In this document: in pieces, positions 1 through 8,922 of the stretch
Position numbering within the stretch: the stretch's first letter is position 1
Layout: every line of letters starts with the position of its first letter
Assembly: GCA_021151665.1 (NCBI GenBank)
Contig: JAGKWW010000006.1
Span: 13,825-77,824 of the forward strand
Reading direction: 5' to 3'
Source: Flavobacteriaceae bacterium
GTDB lineage: Bacteria > Bacteroidota > Bacteroidia > Flavobacteriales > Flavobacteriaceae
Length of the DNA: 64,000 nt
Translations under genes and position numbers: made by a program
Notes under the pieces: generated by a model
Databases searched by the model: none
What the model was told of the DNA's origin: nothing
The model's input: the letters and a program-made list of their open reading frames with translations, nothing else

Positions 1-812
1 ATGATTTCAAGTGTACACCTCGGTATAAAGGAGCTGGCGCCCTTCGCGTCGTTCAAGGGAGCAATAGTGTCCTGCTCGCCCCAAGCTAATAATACGGGTA
101 CTTCAATTAATCGAAGCTCTTCAGGCTTAAATGGCCTGATCGCGTCGACCTGTCCAAACCAAAAAGGGCGGGTTCCATTTTTTCTCTGAATGGCCCTAAG
201 CGTAAACAGGATTGTATTGCCGGCCCAGCTTTCACTTCTAAAAGTTCCGGGATTTTGCAAAAGAACATCCCAAAGCCGGTCGGTTGAAGCAGGTGTTGCC
301 CGCTTCGGAAAGAGCGCGAGTTTAAGAATCCGTACAATATAAGCGATATTTCCCCGCACTGGGACGCCGTTTAACAGCCCTACTGCATTTGCAAGCACAA
401 CTTGTCTTAAAGCGCCGGGATGCGCCAAAGCATAACCCGTTGCCACCGCCCCGCCCAGTGAGTTACCGCATATTGTAACATTTGCCAGGTTTAGTTTAAA
501 TATAAAAGCCTGTAGCCATTCTGTATAGAATTTCCTGGAATAAAATGTACGCGGCGCGTCCGAACAGCCGTGTCCCGGCAGGTCGGGCACTATGATACGA
601 AAATGGTCACTTAAATTCTCTAATACCGGCAGCCAGCACAGCCCATTTGAAAAAGCCCCATGAAGCAGAACTAATACAGGGCCCGTGCCCATCTCATAGT
701 AACTTGTTCTGATGCCCTTGCATAGCACAAAGTCTTCATTATAAAGCCGCGAACCTGCCGCCGCTCTGATTACGCTGCTTTTCAATTCAGACAGCGTTCT
801 GTGTTCCTCCAT
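1..812 (-). CDS. alpha/beta hydrolase (3' end cut by window edge)
   Basis: An open frame of about 270 codons runs from the ATG at 812 to the edge of the window without a stop. It shows the alpha/beta-hydrolase signature: an oxyanion-hole HGAFSNG near residue 50, a PDLPGHG strand, the nucleophile elbow GNSLGG with the catalytic Ser, and WGEQD, where the acid residue is expected. The catalytic His would lie beyond the edge. Family members hydrolyse esters, amides, C-C bonds or halides, so the substrate cannot be named. There is no signal peptide, so it is probably cytoplasmic. It lies 25 bp downstream of the HXXEE gene on the same strand and is probably cotranscribed. Confidence 0.85.
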   Translation of the reverse strand, partial: MEEHRTLSELKSSVIRAAAGSRLYNEDFVLCKGIRTSYYEMGTGPVLVLLHGAFSNGLCWLPVLENLSDHFRIIVPDLPGHGCSDAPRTFYSRKFYTEWLQAFIFKLNLANVTICGNSLGGAVATGYALAHPGALRQVVLANAVGLLNGVPVRGNIAYIVRILKLALFPKRATPASTDRLWDVLLQNPGTFRSESWAGNTILFTLRAIQRKNGTRPFWFGQVDAIRPFKPEELRLIEVPVLLAWGEQDTIAPLNDAKGASSFIPRCTLEI

Positions 813-837
813 AATTTTTATAAAATAATCCTCACTT

Positions 838-1377
838 TTAATGATTTGTAAGCCTTTGCCCTGAAAACCGTTTTAACCAGCGCTGAAACCGCAGCGAAAA
901 TTTAAAGGCCAGCCATAAATCCAGAACTAAAAATGATGCGATTGCTAAACTCCAGATCATTATGTTCATCCATTGAAACGACGGCAGGTGCCCGGAAAAC
1001 ATGTAGATTGTATAACCGGAGCAAATTATGCTTGTCACCAGTGCCGGGGTATAACACCTTAAAAGAGCTGCCTGTGCGATATGAACTATCAAATGAAGCT
1101 GGAAACAAATCAGCATTGCAACCCATACATCATACCACTTCATGATTATACAGGATATTGTAAGTGCAGAAATCAGTATAAATTCCTGAGCCACTACAAA
1201 TGTAAAGCCTGCCGGCTCTATCTTTTCGTAGTGGCTTAATACTGTCCGCGGAATGAAGCGGCGGTGAGTCAGGGCATCATAGTTACGGTGAAACCAGGGC
1301 AACGCCATTATAATTTCCTCAAAGTCATGTATCATGAATATAAGAGGCAATAACAGCAAAACGGCGTCCTTTTCCAT
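838..1377 (-). CDS. HXXEE domain membrane protein
   Basis: 179 residues with about five hydrophobic segments. The family-defining H-x-x-E-E appears as HDFEE near residue 17 at the end of the first helix, followed by further conserved-looking His and Glu residues (AQEF near 64, the LHLIVH stretch near 93-98). HXXEE proteins are widespread small integral membrane proteins of unknown biochemical function; the buried acidic and His residues suggest metal or proton handling, but that is inference. It is followed after 25 bp by the alpha/beta hydrolase gene. Confidence 0.75.
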   Translation of the reverse strand: MEKDAVLLLLPLIFMIHDFEEIIMALPWFHRNYDALTHRRFIPRTVLSHYEKIEPAGFTFVVAQEFILISALTISCIIMKWYDVWVAMLICFQLHLIVHIAQAALLRCYTPALVTSIICSGYTIYMFSGHLPSFQWMNIMIWSLAIASFLVLDLWLAFKFSLRFQRWLKRFSGQRLTNH

Positions 1378-1452
1378 AGGCTTTTAGTTTACCCGTAATA
1401 CTCGCGATTTACATTTGCGCGACGCATAACCATTAGAATTTTATCTGCATTG

Positions 1453-2574
1453 CTAATTCAGCAATATACCTACTAATTCCTGCCATAATGCATTAAACTG
1501 CTGTTCCTTAACATCGTCTGTAAGGGTGCCAACGTTTGTGCAGAGAACAATAGTCGTTTTTGCAGCAGGGAAATAAAATGCATAAGACCCTGCCCCTGCA
1601 CCGCTACCTTCATGACCAATTGCCTGATTACCGGAAATCGTATCGAAATGGAGCCCTAATCCGTATACAGGTGCACCCTGATAAATTACAGCAGTTTTCA
1701 TTGCGGCCAAAGACGATGCTGACAAAATAGTTTCGTCACGAAGAAGCTTATGGTAAAATTTAGCGATGTCCTGAGTTGAGGCAACGATACCGTCATCACC
1801 AATAAATGTTTCTACTGTACCCAATTGCAAATCGCTTACATCAGCAAACGCTGTCCCGTTTGCAAGATAGCTGGCTGTAGTTCCTGACGGAGCTGAAACA
1901 TCTTCAGAACCCGCAATGTAATAAGTATGGGTAAGGCCGGCGGCATTAATGACGTTAGTAGTAATATAGGCTCGGTGCCCGCTATCTGTAACACTATCGA
2001 TAATAAGCGCCAACAGATGATAATTTATATTACTGTAACCAAAAGAAGTACCGGGCGAAAAAACTGCGGGACGCCCATATACATAGCTAAGAACCTGTTC
2101 ACTTGACATTGGCAGCGGACCCGCGATTACATCCGGCAAAAACTGCTCGTTGTCAAGGTAATCGGGAAGCCCCGATGTCATATTAAGCAACTGCCTCACC
2201 GTAATACTGTTACCGTTAGCTAAGTTATTGCATATGCCTGAGGGCAGGTAAGTATTTATGGGAGCATCCAGATTTATCTTCCCTTCTTCCTTTAGCTTTA
2301 ATACCGCTACTGCAGTAAAGCTTTTAGAGATACTTTGCATGTAATGCAGTGCGGACACATCCATCGGCCTGCTGCCAATTACGGCGTTACCGGCAACAAG
2401 TGTATAATCGTCGCTATCGTTTTTTACCGTAAGGCTAATACCGGGGAATTTTGAAAGCGAAGCATCAATTTTTTGTTGGGCTAATGCTTTTCTGTCGTCT
2501 ATGACAGAGTCGTCATCGCTGCAGGAAGAAATAACAATAAGTAAAATAAGGCTAAGTAATTTAGCGATTTTCAT
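1453..2574 (-). CDS. serine hydrolase, beta-lactamase/PBP fold (lipoprotein)
   Basis: 373 residues. The N-terminus is a lipoprotein signal (hydrophobic core, then ISSC), so the protein is probably anchored in the periplasm or outer membrane. Class C beta-lactamase/DD-peptidase motifs are present in order: SISK (S-x-x-K nucleophile, near residue 85), YSN (Y-x-N, near 181) and HEGSGAG near the C-terminus, which replaces KTG as in esterase/peptidase-like members. The family includes D-amino-acid peptidases, esterases and true lactamases; a substrate cannot be assigned. It stands alone, with about 180 bp of AT-rich DNA upstream. Confidence 0.85.
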   Translation of the reverse strand: MKIAKLLSLILLIVISSCSDDDSVIDDRKALAQQKIDASLSKFPGISLTVKNDSDDYTLVAGNAVIGSRPMDVSALHYMQSISKSFTAVAVLKLKEEGKINLDAPINTYLPSGICNNLANGNSITVRQLLNMTSGLPDYLDNEQFLPDVIAGPLPMSSEQVLSYVYGRPAVFSPGTSFGYSNINYHLLALIIDSVTDSGHRAYITTNVINAAGLTHTYYIAGSEDVSAPSGTTASYLANGTAFADVSDLQLGTVETFIGDDGIVASTQDIAKFYHKLLRDETILSASSLAAMKTAVIYQGAPVYGLGLHFDTISGNQAIGHEGSGAGAGSYAFYFPAAKTTIVLCTNVGTLTDDVKEQQFNALWQELVGILLN

Positions 2575-2758
2575 GATATTCGTTTTTTGATTAATTGTGC
2601 AAATCTACAATTCTGATTCAGTATAAAAATTGACCTATGTCAATTCTGCCTTAACCAAAACGATTCATTTTCAAACCTGCATAGATTATTGTACACACCC
2701 GGGTAGCATGAGAATAATATTCAATTGTTACTTGCAAGCAGCGACACCGCAGCGCTTT

Positions 2759-4282
2759 TTACCTTAACCCTTTCTTTTGGGCGATCTCATCGCGAAGCCG
2801 CTTCCGGATGTCTATTTTTGCATCTTTAAACAGAAAGATGGTCGTCCCGAATTCGCGGGAATAGATGTTATCTACAGACCCTGCAATTTTGGAATATCTA
2901 AAAAAAGGAGAAGTCACTTCGAGTTCTGATTCTTTTTCTTTTGCTTCTTTTACCCTTATCACATTGTCATAGCGTTCGGTGAAGTCAAACCAGTCAATAT
3001 AATCAGCGTTAAATGAAACTGTTTTAATACCCAGCCTGCTATAGTAGTTGATGGCTCCTGCCTGCCCGTAGTTATCACAAAGAACTAATGTTTTCTGCTC
3101 TTTGGGCAATGATAAAATAGCCCGGTCTACTTTCCGGGCCAGTTCCTTCCAGCCAAGCATATCGGCATAATCTTGTGGTAGTTGATGATCTTTCCCGTCA
3201 TCCCACCGGAGTAACCCCAATTTCTGATAGTCAGATTTATGTGCTATAATATATTGCGGTGTTTTGTTTGGGAACGCCACATTATAGGTTAAAATAAAGA
3301 ATACTACGGGCACGGCTATCAACAGCGGCCGCAGGTAATTGTAACGGGCACCGATGAGTTTCTTCTCAAGAAAAACCGCACCGAACGAAATATATATGGG
3401 GTAAATACCAATGGCATAATAGTCTTTCGCGCGGCATATAATAAAAACCGTAAGGGTAAAGAAGAAGGCCCATGAAAACGCCCTGTACTTATGAAATGGT
3501 TTATAAAAGAACAGCGCAAATACAGCAGCGACAATCACGTATAAGGAACCCGCAAAAAAAAGCATCTGCGACCTTAAAAATGCTCCTGTGCTTACATTGA
3601 CAAGCTGGGTTTCTGAGAGCTCCTTTAAATGCCTTACTACCGGGAATCCGTTATTAAATTGCCATCCGAGGTTTGGAAGTATGATGACTGCACCTATTAA
3701 AGCAGCAAAATAAAATTCCCGTTTTAAAAAAACCCTGCGTTGCTCCGTCAGCAGGATGGCGGGCACCATCCCTAATACCAGAAACACGATGTTATATTTG
3801 TTCAGGAAACCCACACCAAAAACTATGGCGCCGATAAACAGCCATTTGGGTTTTTCTGTTTTAATATATTTTATTAGGGTGAAGTACAGCGCGGTCCAGC
3901 TTAAAACATCGAATGAGTTGGGTTGGTAAAGGGTATTTAGCCGTAAAAGGACTGAAAGCAAAATGCAGCTGGCCCCCAGGATCAAGGCAAACAAATTGCC
4001 TTCTAATTCTTCGATAGCTTTCCATACGATAAGAATCGTCAACGCTCCAAACAGGGCAGGGAAAAATTTCACCCAAAATATCGAATTCCCAAGCAACCCG
4101 ATCACATATGAAATCCAGGAGGTAAGCGGTGGCAAAGACAAATAGCCCCATGCCAGATGGCTCCCCTGGTCCAGGTGCAGATACTCATCTCTTTGCAAGT
4201 CATAATCAGTACTCAGCACAAGGTACTGAAGCGCGAACTTCAGTAAAATAAAAGAAAATAATACTATCGTTTTTAACTTCAT
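2759..4282 (-). CDS. ArnT/GT39-like membrane glycosyltransferase
   Basis: 507 residues with an N-terminal block of 8-10 transmembrane helices and a soluble C-terminal domain. The first periplasmic loop has Asp-Glu in the context QRDEYLHLDQG, the acidic pair typical of the GT-C family (PMT/ArnT), which transfer sugars from polyprenyl-phosphate donors to lipid or protein acceptors at the outer face of the inner membrane. The next gene downstream-facing into it (4302-5084) starts only 20 bp from its start codon on the same strand, so both are probably cotranscribed. The acceptor is unknown. Confidence 0.8.
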   Translation of the reverse strand: MKLKTIVLFSFILLKFALQYLVLSTDYDLQRDEYLHLDQGSHLAWGYLSLPPLTSWISYVIGLLGNSIFWVKFFPALFGALTILIVWKAIEELEGNLFALILGASCILLSVLLRLNTLYQPNSFDVLSWTALYFTLIKYIKTEKPKWLFIGAIVFGVGFLNKYNIVFLVLGMVPAILLTEQRRVFLKREFYFAALIGAVIILPNLGWQFNNGFPVVRHLKELSETQLVNVSTGAFLRSQMLFFAGSLYVIVAAVFALFFYKPFHKYRAFSWAFFFTLTVFIICRAKDYYAIGIYPIYISFGAVFLEKKLIGARYNYLRPLLIAVPVVFFILTYNVAFPNKTPQYIIAHKSDYQKLGLLRWDDGKDHQLPQDYADMLGWKELARKVDRAILSLPKEQKTLVLCDNYGQAGAINYYSRLGIKTVSFNADYIDWFDFTERYDNVIRVKEAKEKESELEVTSPFFRYSKIAGSVDNIYSREFGTTIFLFKDAKIDIRKRLRDEIAQKKGLR

Positions 4283-4301
4283 GCGTTCGAAACATTGTTT
4301 A

Positions 4302-5084
4302 TTAATCGCCCGGAACTGTAAATATAATTTTATATCTATACGTTTTGTTAAACAGATCCTCTTCCTTTATAACTTCATGCCCTTTTTTCGAAACCCAGAA
4401 TTTTTGATATCCCCCGCTTCCGTCCGTTAATCTATGCTCTAGCACCCAACAATCTACTTTATTGCCTCCCGATACCTGCAAAGCTTCACTACCCGTGACA
4501 GTGTAAAATACCTCCTGTGACGGACCGGAGCCCGGGTCATAAAAATTAATTTTGAAAGTCCTGTATTCTTTAAATGGCAGTAATGGAAAGATAACCAAAT
4601 CTGAATGCCAATTCAGATTGAACTTTTTAAAGGAATCATTAAAGTCATTGCGATACCTGGTTTTCAATGAATCGGGCAAACTTCCTTCAAACACTACCTG
4701 TTTTTGTGTGAAGTCATATTTAGAACTATATCCCGTACCGTTCCAATTCCAACGTATGTTATGGTGAAGCGTTGTCAGATTGGCCCTGCTCAGAACGGTT
4801 TCGGCTGTATGGACTCTTTTAGAATTCATTTCCCAGCTTTGATCAATTTTTACAACATTCTTGTTGCCGTGAACCTCGGAGCGGACATTGATTTTAACTA
4901 AATAAATCCCGTTAAATACACTATCGCCGGGAGTTTTGTTATATACAAGATATGTTCTTTTACCAGGCTTTAGGTTTTCAATTTTCAGGCTATTAGAATT
5001 TATAGCTACTGTGTCCTTTTTCTGGGCGCCTGCGGCCGATCCTATAACCAAAAACAGTAATGTCAAAAAAATCTTCTTAATCAT
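4302..5084 (-). CDS. exported DUF3108-like protein
   Basis: 260 residues with a classical signal peptide (hydrophobic stretch ending GSAAGAQ). The body is beta-rich and resembles DUF3108/LolA-type periplasmic proteins: a pattern of WNWNGTGY, a central segment with DLVIFPLLPFKEY, and a C-terminal section of the form CWVLEHR...KFWVSKKGHEV, which in the family forms a hydrophobic half-barrel. The function is not known; the fold suggests lipid or hydrophobic-ligand handling. It is the upstream member of a pair with the glycosyltransferase. Confidence 0.6.
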   Translation of the reverse strand: MIKKIFLTLLFLVIGSAAGAQKKDTVAINSNSLKIENLKPGKRTYLVYNKTPGDSVFNGIYLVKINVRSEVHGNKNVVKIDQSWEMNSKRVHTAETVLSRANLTTLHHNIRWNWNGTGYSSKYDFTQKQVVFEGSLPDSLKTRYRNDFNDSFKKFNLNWHSDLVIFPLLPFKEYRTFKINFYDPGSGPSQEVFYTVTGSEALQVSGGNKVDCWVLEHRLTDGSGGYQKFWVSKKGHEVIKEEDLFNKTYRYKIIFTVPGD

Positions 5085-5161
5085 CTTGAATTTTTAACTT
5101 ATAAATAAAATCTAATGTAATACCTCTCTATTCCCGGCTTTCCGAAACGGCTAGCGAGTGA

Positions 5162-5596
5162 TTAATCAATTGCAACTTTACGATACAGTTTGACGATTGC
5201 CAGCGCAATTAAACCCGCGGCTAGAAAGCAGGTAACCGCCGGCATCGGGAAAAAGTAAAGGAAGCTTGTAATCCCAAAACCAAGCACACAAATAATAATC
5301 GGGATCAGGATGTGTCTTGCGATTATGGGTTGTCGTTCTGAAGCCGCTGAAAGAATCCAAAGAATGGCTGCAAATGAAAGCAGCGTAAAAATGAGATTAA
5401 AACTCATACCTGTATAATTCTCATCATAGCTTCTTAGCTGGCCGAACATATCAAACTTATTTTCAGACATTTGCTTCAATACCGATAAGGCTTTTGGATC
5501 TTTAGTGGCGTGCCGCGAAAAATGCCCGATAGTATGGCCGGCTGCGAAAAACAGCAGGCAAAATGCTGCTATTCTTAATAGTAATTTTGGTTTCAT
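5162..5596 (-). CDS. small four-helix membrane protein
   Basis: About 144 residues when started at the ATG at 5596, which begins 5 bp after the stop of the DUF5655 gene; an upstream in-frame ATG at 5650 would overlap that gene. Four predicted transmembrane helices, with a conserved-looking GHTIGHFSRH segment after the first helix that could bind a metal or haem. Related uncharacterised proteins are common in Bacteroidota. Fourth gene of the TfoX/AraC/DUF5655 operon. Function unknown. Confidence 0.7.
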   Translation of the reverse strand: MKPKLLLRIAAFCLLFFAAGHTIGHFSRHATKDPKALSVLKQMSENKFDMFGQLRSYDENYTGMSFNLIFTLLSFAAILWILSAASERQPIIARHILIPIIICVLGFGITSFLYFFPMPAVTCFLAAGLIALAIVKLYRKVAID

Positions 5597-5600
5597 AGTT

Positions 5601-6155
5601 TTATATAGCTTTAGAGTAGGCAATTTTAAGCCAGTTAATAATTTCCGCATCTATCCGGTAAGGGTCTTCAATTTTTATTCGGTGGGTACACATGGCACCT
5701 GCTCCGACAATCGGCAGGAGAACGCCGACAGTCTCCTGCCCGTTAATTATTAAGTCTACTTCAAACCTCGTCTTTGTAGCCGGCTTAAGGCATGCAAACT
5801 GCTTTTTTCTTCGGATACTTACATAAGCCTTTTTCGGAATTATTTCAATATCATCCCCAAAAGAGTTAATCTCATTTATTAATGCTTCGTATACCACTTT
5901 CAAATGCACTTTGCCGTTGTATTGGCTATCTATCAGATCTTCGTAGCTGTAAGATGCGGCATCCGTACCGTTTGCTTTGTGCACGATAAGGTCTGCAAAA
6001 AAGAGTCCCAGATTATGATTCTCTTTTAACCATTTTACAGTTTCACTGTGCCGCGGCTTACAGTTCGCCTGCGCAACCATAATCCATTCGTCCAGGCTTT
6101 TACCGGTATTCTTTAAAAGATTCGCTGGCATGGCATTTTCTGTTTTACTGTCCAT
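5601..6155 (-). CDS. DUF4287/DUF5655 domain protein
   Basis: 184 residues from the ATG at 6155 (a TTG two codons earlier is less likely). The first ~60 residues match the DUF4287 pattern (TGKSLDEWIMVAQ, then ETVKWLKENHNLG), and the last ~110 residues match DUF5655 (RRKKQFACLKPATKTRFEVDL). The pair of domains recurs in small cytoplasmic bacterial proteins, and DUF5655 is thought to be a DNA/transport-associated fold, but no reaction is known. It sits between an AraC regulator and a small membrane protein in a minus-strand operon. Confidence 0.75.
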   Translation of the reverse strand: MDSKTENAMPANLLKNTGKSLDEWIMVAQANCKPRHSETVKWLKENHNLGLFFADLIVHKANGTDAASYSYEDLIDSQYNGKVHLKVVYEALINEINSFGDDIEIIPKKAYVSIRRKKQFACLKPATKTRFEVDLIINGQETVGVLLPIVGAGAMCTHRIKIEDPYRIDAEIINWLKIAYSKAI

Positions 6156-6229
6156 TGTCAAAGTTTATGTTTATGCAGCAAATGTATTTTAGATGGTTTC
6201 GCAGAAATTGTAAAAAAAGGAAATGCTTT

Positions 6230-7051
6230 CTATTTTTTGTAAAAGATTTTACCAAACTCGTTTTTCAGACCGGCATATTGTTTTGGAGAATGGCCTGTGT
6301 ACCTGTTGAATTCTTTGATGAAATGCGCCTGGTCGTAATAGAAATTATACAGGTCTTCGCTATAAAAGTCTTCTTTTTCAGTATTAGCCCAATGTTCATA
6401 GAACGATTGAAACCGCACGATGCCGGAATAGGTTTTTGGAGAAATACCCACATGCTCCTTAAATAACATATCTATATATCGCCTTGAATATCCCATTTTA
6501 TCCTGAAGCTCCCTGATAGTAATTAATCCGGCAGATTTTTTTATCAATCCGACAGAACAATCTATAAGCGGATTGCTACGATTTGTTAGTCTGATTATAT
6601 CAATTAAAAACTCCTGAATGTATGCAACCTTATTATCTACCGCCGGAGTATTTGCCAGCTTTTCAATAAGGTTACGCCCGGCTACACCGTATATGTCGGT
6701 AAAGCTGTAAATTTTATTTACAATTTCAAAAGCCGGCAACCTGGTAAAACGGTGTAGTCCGTTAGGGGTGAGCTCTATACCTATCGTCCCCGTAGCCGTA
6801 GCCTTTGAAGTTAAGGTTACCGGCTTATCCCAAATACCGATAAAAAAAATATCATGTTCTTTGTAATCTGTTTGAATGTAATCCTCTATTGTCGAAAGCC
6901 CGTTTAGATAAGAATAAATAAACTTGGCTTTGCCATTAGGCGCAATAACCCGTGTATCTTCCGTCGGAACGCCGAAGTCGCTTTCAAAGATCCAGAAAGT
7001 ATCTATGAAGGGCTGAAGCTCAGGATGTGGGACTATGCGCTTTAAAATCAT
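6230..7051 (-). CDS. AraC family transcriptional regulator
   Basis: 273 residues. The N-terminal ~150 residues resemble the DUF6597 sensor domain (HPELQPFIDTFWIFE near residue 8). The C-terminal ~100 residues are a double helix-turn-helix AraC domain (IRELQDKMGYSRRYIDMLFK, then FIKEFNRYTGHSPKQY, the canonical second-helix motif). The effector is unknown. It lies 10 bp after the TfoX-like gene and upstream of the DUF5655 gene, so it may regulate this small operon. Confidence 0.88.
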   Translation of the reverse strand: MILKRIVPHPELQPFIDTFWIFESDFGVPTEDTRVIAPNGKAKFIYSYLNGLSTIEDYIQTDYKEHDIFFIGIWDKPVTLTSKATATGTIGIELTPNGLHRFTRLPAFEIVNKIYSFTDIYGVAGRNLIEKLANTPAVDNKVAYIQEFLIDIIRLTNRSNPLIDCSVGLIKKSAGLITIRELQDKMGYSRRYIDMLFKEHVGISPKTYSGIVRFQSFYEHWANTEKEDFYSEDLYNFYYDQAHFIKEFNRYTGHSPKQYAGLKNEFGKIFYKK

Positions 7052-7060
7052 TTCGCCCGC

Positions 7061-7369
7061 CTATAAAGATTTATTAAAATTAATCACCGAATTAATCCAG
7101 AATTCGAAATTCTCCTCAGATTTCAAATCCTCCTCGTCAACGTAAAGCCAGCCGCGATTTTCTTTCCCACGCATTATCATAGGAGTGCATTTCTTTGTAA
7201 GTAAAAGTTCATCATGCAGCTTTGGGTCAACGCGGCACAGGAGGCGGTGGTCGCCGGTTGTAAAGCACATCTTGCCATCAATCATAAACGCAATGCCGCG
7301 AAACATCCTCTTTTCTTCGACATTTTCTAAATGTGCCAGCGCTTCCCTTATTACGTCTGTTAAACCCAT
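7061..7369 (-). CDS. TfoX N-terminal domain protein
   Basis: 102 residues, corresponding to the TfoX/Sxy N-terminal domain only (MFRGIAFMIDGKMCF, the family's most conserved stretch, near residues 22-36). Full-length TfoX activates competence genes in gamma-proteobacteria; stand-alone N-terminal domains such as this are widespread in Bacteroidota and have no established role in DNA uptake. First gene of a four-gene minus-strand operon. Confidence 0.8.
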   Translation of the reverse strand: MGLTDVIREALAHLENVEEKRMFRGIAFMIDGKMCFTTGDHRLLCRVDPKLHDELLLTKKCTPMIMRGKENRGWLYVDEEDLKSEENFEFWINSVINFNKSL

Positions 7370-7608
7370 ATTATCAAAAATGAATTTTTAATGTAAGTCT
7401 GAAATTTTATAAATGTGCGAAAACGGTTTGTAGATATAAATCAATTGTAATTTCTCGCAATGCTTTATTAAAAACTGACGCTAAAGTAAGATATATACGG
7501 TTAATAAAAATTGACTTAGGTCAATCGCCACCTCCCCGGGCAAAAGCGGCACATTAGCAATCAAGCATCTCACTACCAGAGATATATCTTTTTCCGGCTT
7601 ATATAATA

Positions 7609-8230
7609 TTAAACAGTTATATTTTGGTCAATCTGTGTTACTATCGTCAGATCCTGAATTTTATCGTCTTTAGCCAGCAAAAGCACCTTCGACATTATCT
7701 CGGCCGATTTTGGGTCGTCATCGGCAAACGGCAGGAATAGCCTGCCCCTGTGTTGCGAATGCACCGGCATGATGGACAGGTACCTGCCCGGTACTTGGTG
7801 TACTATCCCGCTACCCAAATGCACACTATAATTGGCCATTTTACCTGTTATAAGTGCGTGGTTTTGCTTGATTTCTACATTATTTACCTTAAAAAGCCTG
7901 AGGGTTTCCCTGAGGAGTACTGCCCTCATTTCTATTGACGAATGACTGGCCTCTGGGTCTACGCCACCCACATGAACCACGTTTACCACAAGGTCTATAT
8001 CGCGCATTATCTCAGAAAAAATGCGGGGATTAATGGTATCAAATGCTATATTTTTATAGTCTTTCAGCGAGTGGAATTCGATAGCCGGCATGTTCTATAT
8101 AACCCTTATCTTTCTTGGCATTTGCCGGTATCGTTTTCAGCTCTTTTTCTCCTTTAATCGCCACTATATCAGCCTTGCCTGTCAGAACAGATAGCCTGGT
8201 TGTTTCTAATATACCCTCATAGACCTCAGC
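7609..8230 (-). pseudogene. remnant of a DUF4132 (MolR/YehI-like) gene
   Basis: The frame 8091-7609 encodes the extreme C-terminus of DUF4132/DUF7737 proteins: FSEIMRDIDL, then DPEASHSSIEMRA, LGSGIVHQVPG, HRGRLFLPFADDDP and KVLLLAKDDKIQD, all recognised as family consensus. Intact family members are several hundred to over a thousand residues, and only 160 are left here. A second frame from about 8227 to 8092 reads EVYEGILETTRLSVL and then KELKTIPANAKKDK, matching a more N-terminal part of the same family. The two pieces are in different frames, and the segment between them is missing, so an internal deletion with frameshift is the simplest reading. The 8091 ATG is preceded in frame by a stop (TAG). 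Upstream of 8230 nothing recognisable remains. Confidence 0.8.
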
Positions 8231-8343
8231 TTAGGTTATCACATCCTGCATAAAGGCAACGCAATACATATACATAGGCGGTTTGCTAAGGTGCGGAATA
8301 CGATGCGAAAGCGCACATAGAGCACTGCGTAAGATATGCCCAT

Positions 8344-8796
8344 CTAAAAAATTCCGCCAAATCGAATCGAACTTCCCAGGAAAGCCATAACGATACCAAT
8401 AATGGTAACGCTAATTATCAAAGCGGTTACACCGGCAAATTTTCCTGTGGTTTTAAAGTGGGGAAGTATCTTTTTATTCGCAAGAATAGCGAGTCCGAGA
8501 GTTACACCTAATAAAACCAGCTTTAAGGAAACCACCCGCTCTACAGGGTTGGCAAAGCTGAACCAATGGTCAATTCCCGTGTTATAATCATACGCCATCG
8601 CTACGCCTGTTATCACCAATACAATCAGCGATGGCATTCCGACCCGTTCAAACCGCACCTGAAAATTCAGCACGATCTCCTTTTTATTTTCTCTGATGGC
8701 CGCAGGCAAATGTGACAAAGCTAACACAAGGTGGCCTCCTATCCATACACTTGCGGCAAGCAAATGCAGGAACAGCAAAAAATGATGATGGGTCAT
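8344..8796 (-). CDS. CopD-like copper membrane protein
   Basis: About 150 residues with four transmembrane helices. The His-rich N-terminus (MTHHHFLLFLHLLAASVW) and the helix WIGGHLVLALSHLP match the CopD/DUF2269-like family, linked to copper transfer across the inner membrane. The ATG at 8796 is chosen because a -7-like GATATTTG lies at 8831-8824, leaving a ~22-nt leader; the longer frame from 8826 would start upstream of the transcription start. It is divergent from the cytochrome c/nosZ operon and shares its Crp/Fnr-type palindrome, so copper delivery to NosZ is a plausible role (inference). Confidence 0.8.
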   Translation of the reverse strand: MTHHHFLLFLHLLAASVWIGGHLVLALSHLPAAIRENKKEIVLNFQVRFERVGMPSLIVLVITGVAMAYDYNTGIDHWFSFANPVERVVSLKLVLLGVTLGLAILANKKILPHFKTTGKFAGVTALIISVTIIGIVMAFLGSSIRFGGIF

Positions 8797-8823
8797 ACAA
8801 AAGTATTTTGAGATTCTAATATA

Positions 8824-8897
8824 CAAATATCACAAGTAATAAAAACGGCGGGTATGATTGCAGTCATAAACCAAAGCGCTTATAGACCTGAAATTTG
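8824..8897. promoter_or_regulatory. bidirectional Crp/Fnr-type site between copD and the nos operon
   Basis: The 16-mer TATGATTGCAGTCATA at 8853-8868 is a near-perfect palindrome with dyad centre 8860.5. On the plus strand GAAATTTG starts at 8890, and on the minus strand GATATTTG starts at 8831; both are one mismatch from the Bacteroidota -7 element TAnnTTTG, and both begin exactly 29.5 bp from the dyad centre. This puts the dyad near -41.5 for both directions. The same 16-mer recurs upstream of the RIC gene. Seen directly; binding is inferred. Confidence 0.8.
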
Positions 8898-8922
8898 TAT
8901 CAGAATATTAAAACGTCTAAAA

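Noticed and set aside
7609..8091. 160-residue frame as an intact gene
   Set aside because: It begins in the middle of a known family's conserved C-terminal region, has an in-frame stop just upstream, and an out-of-frame fragment of the same family precedes it.
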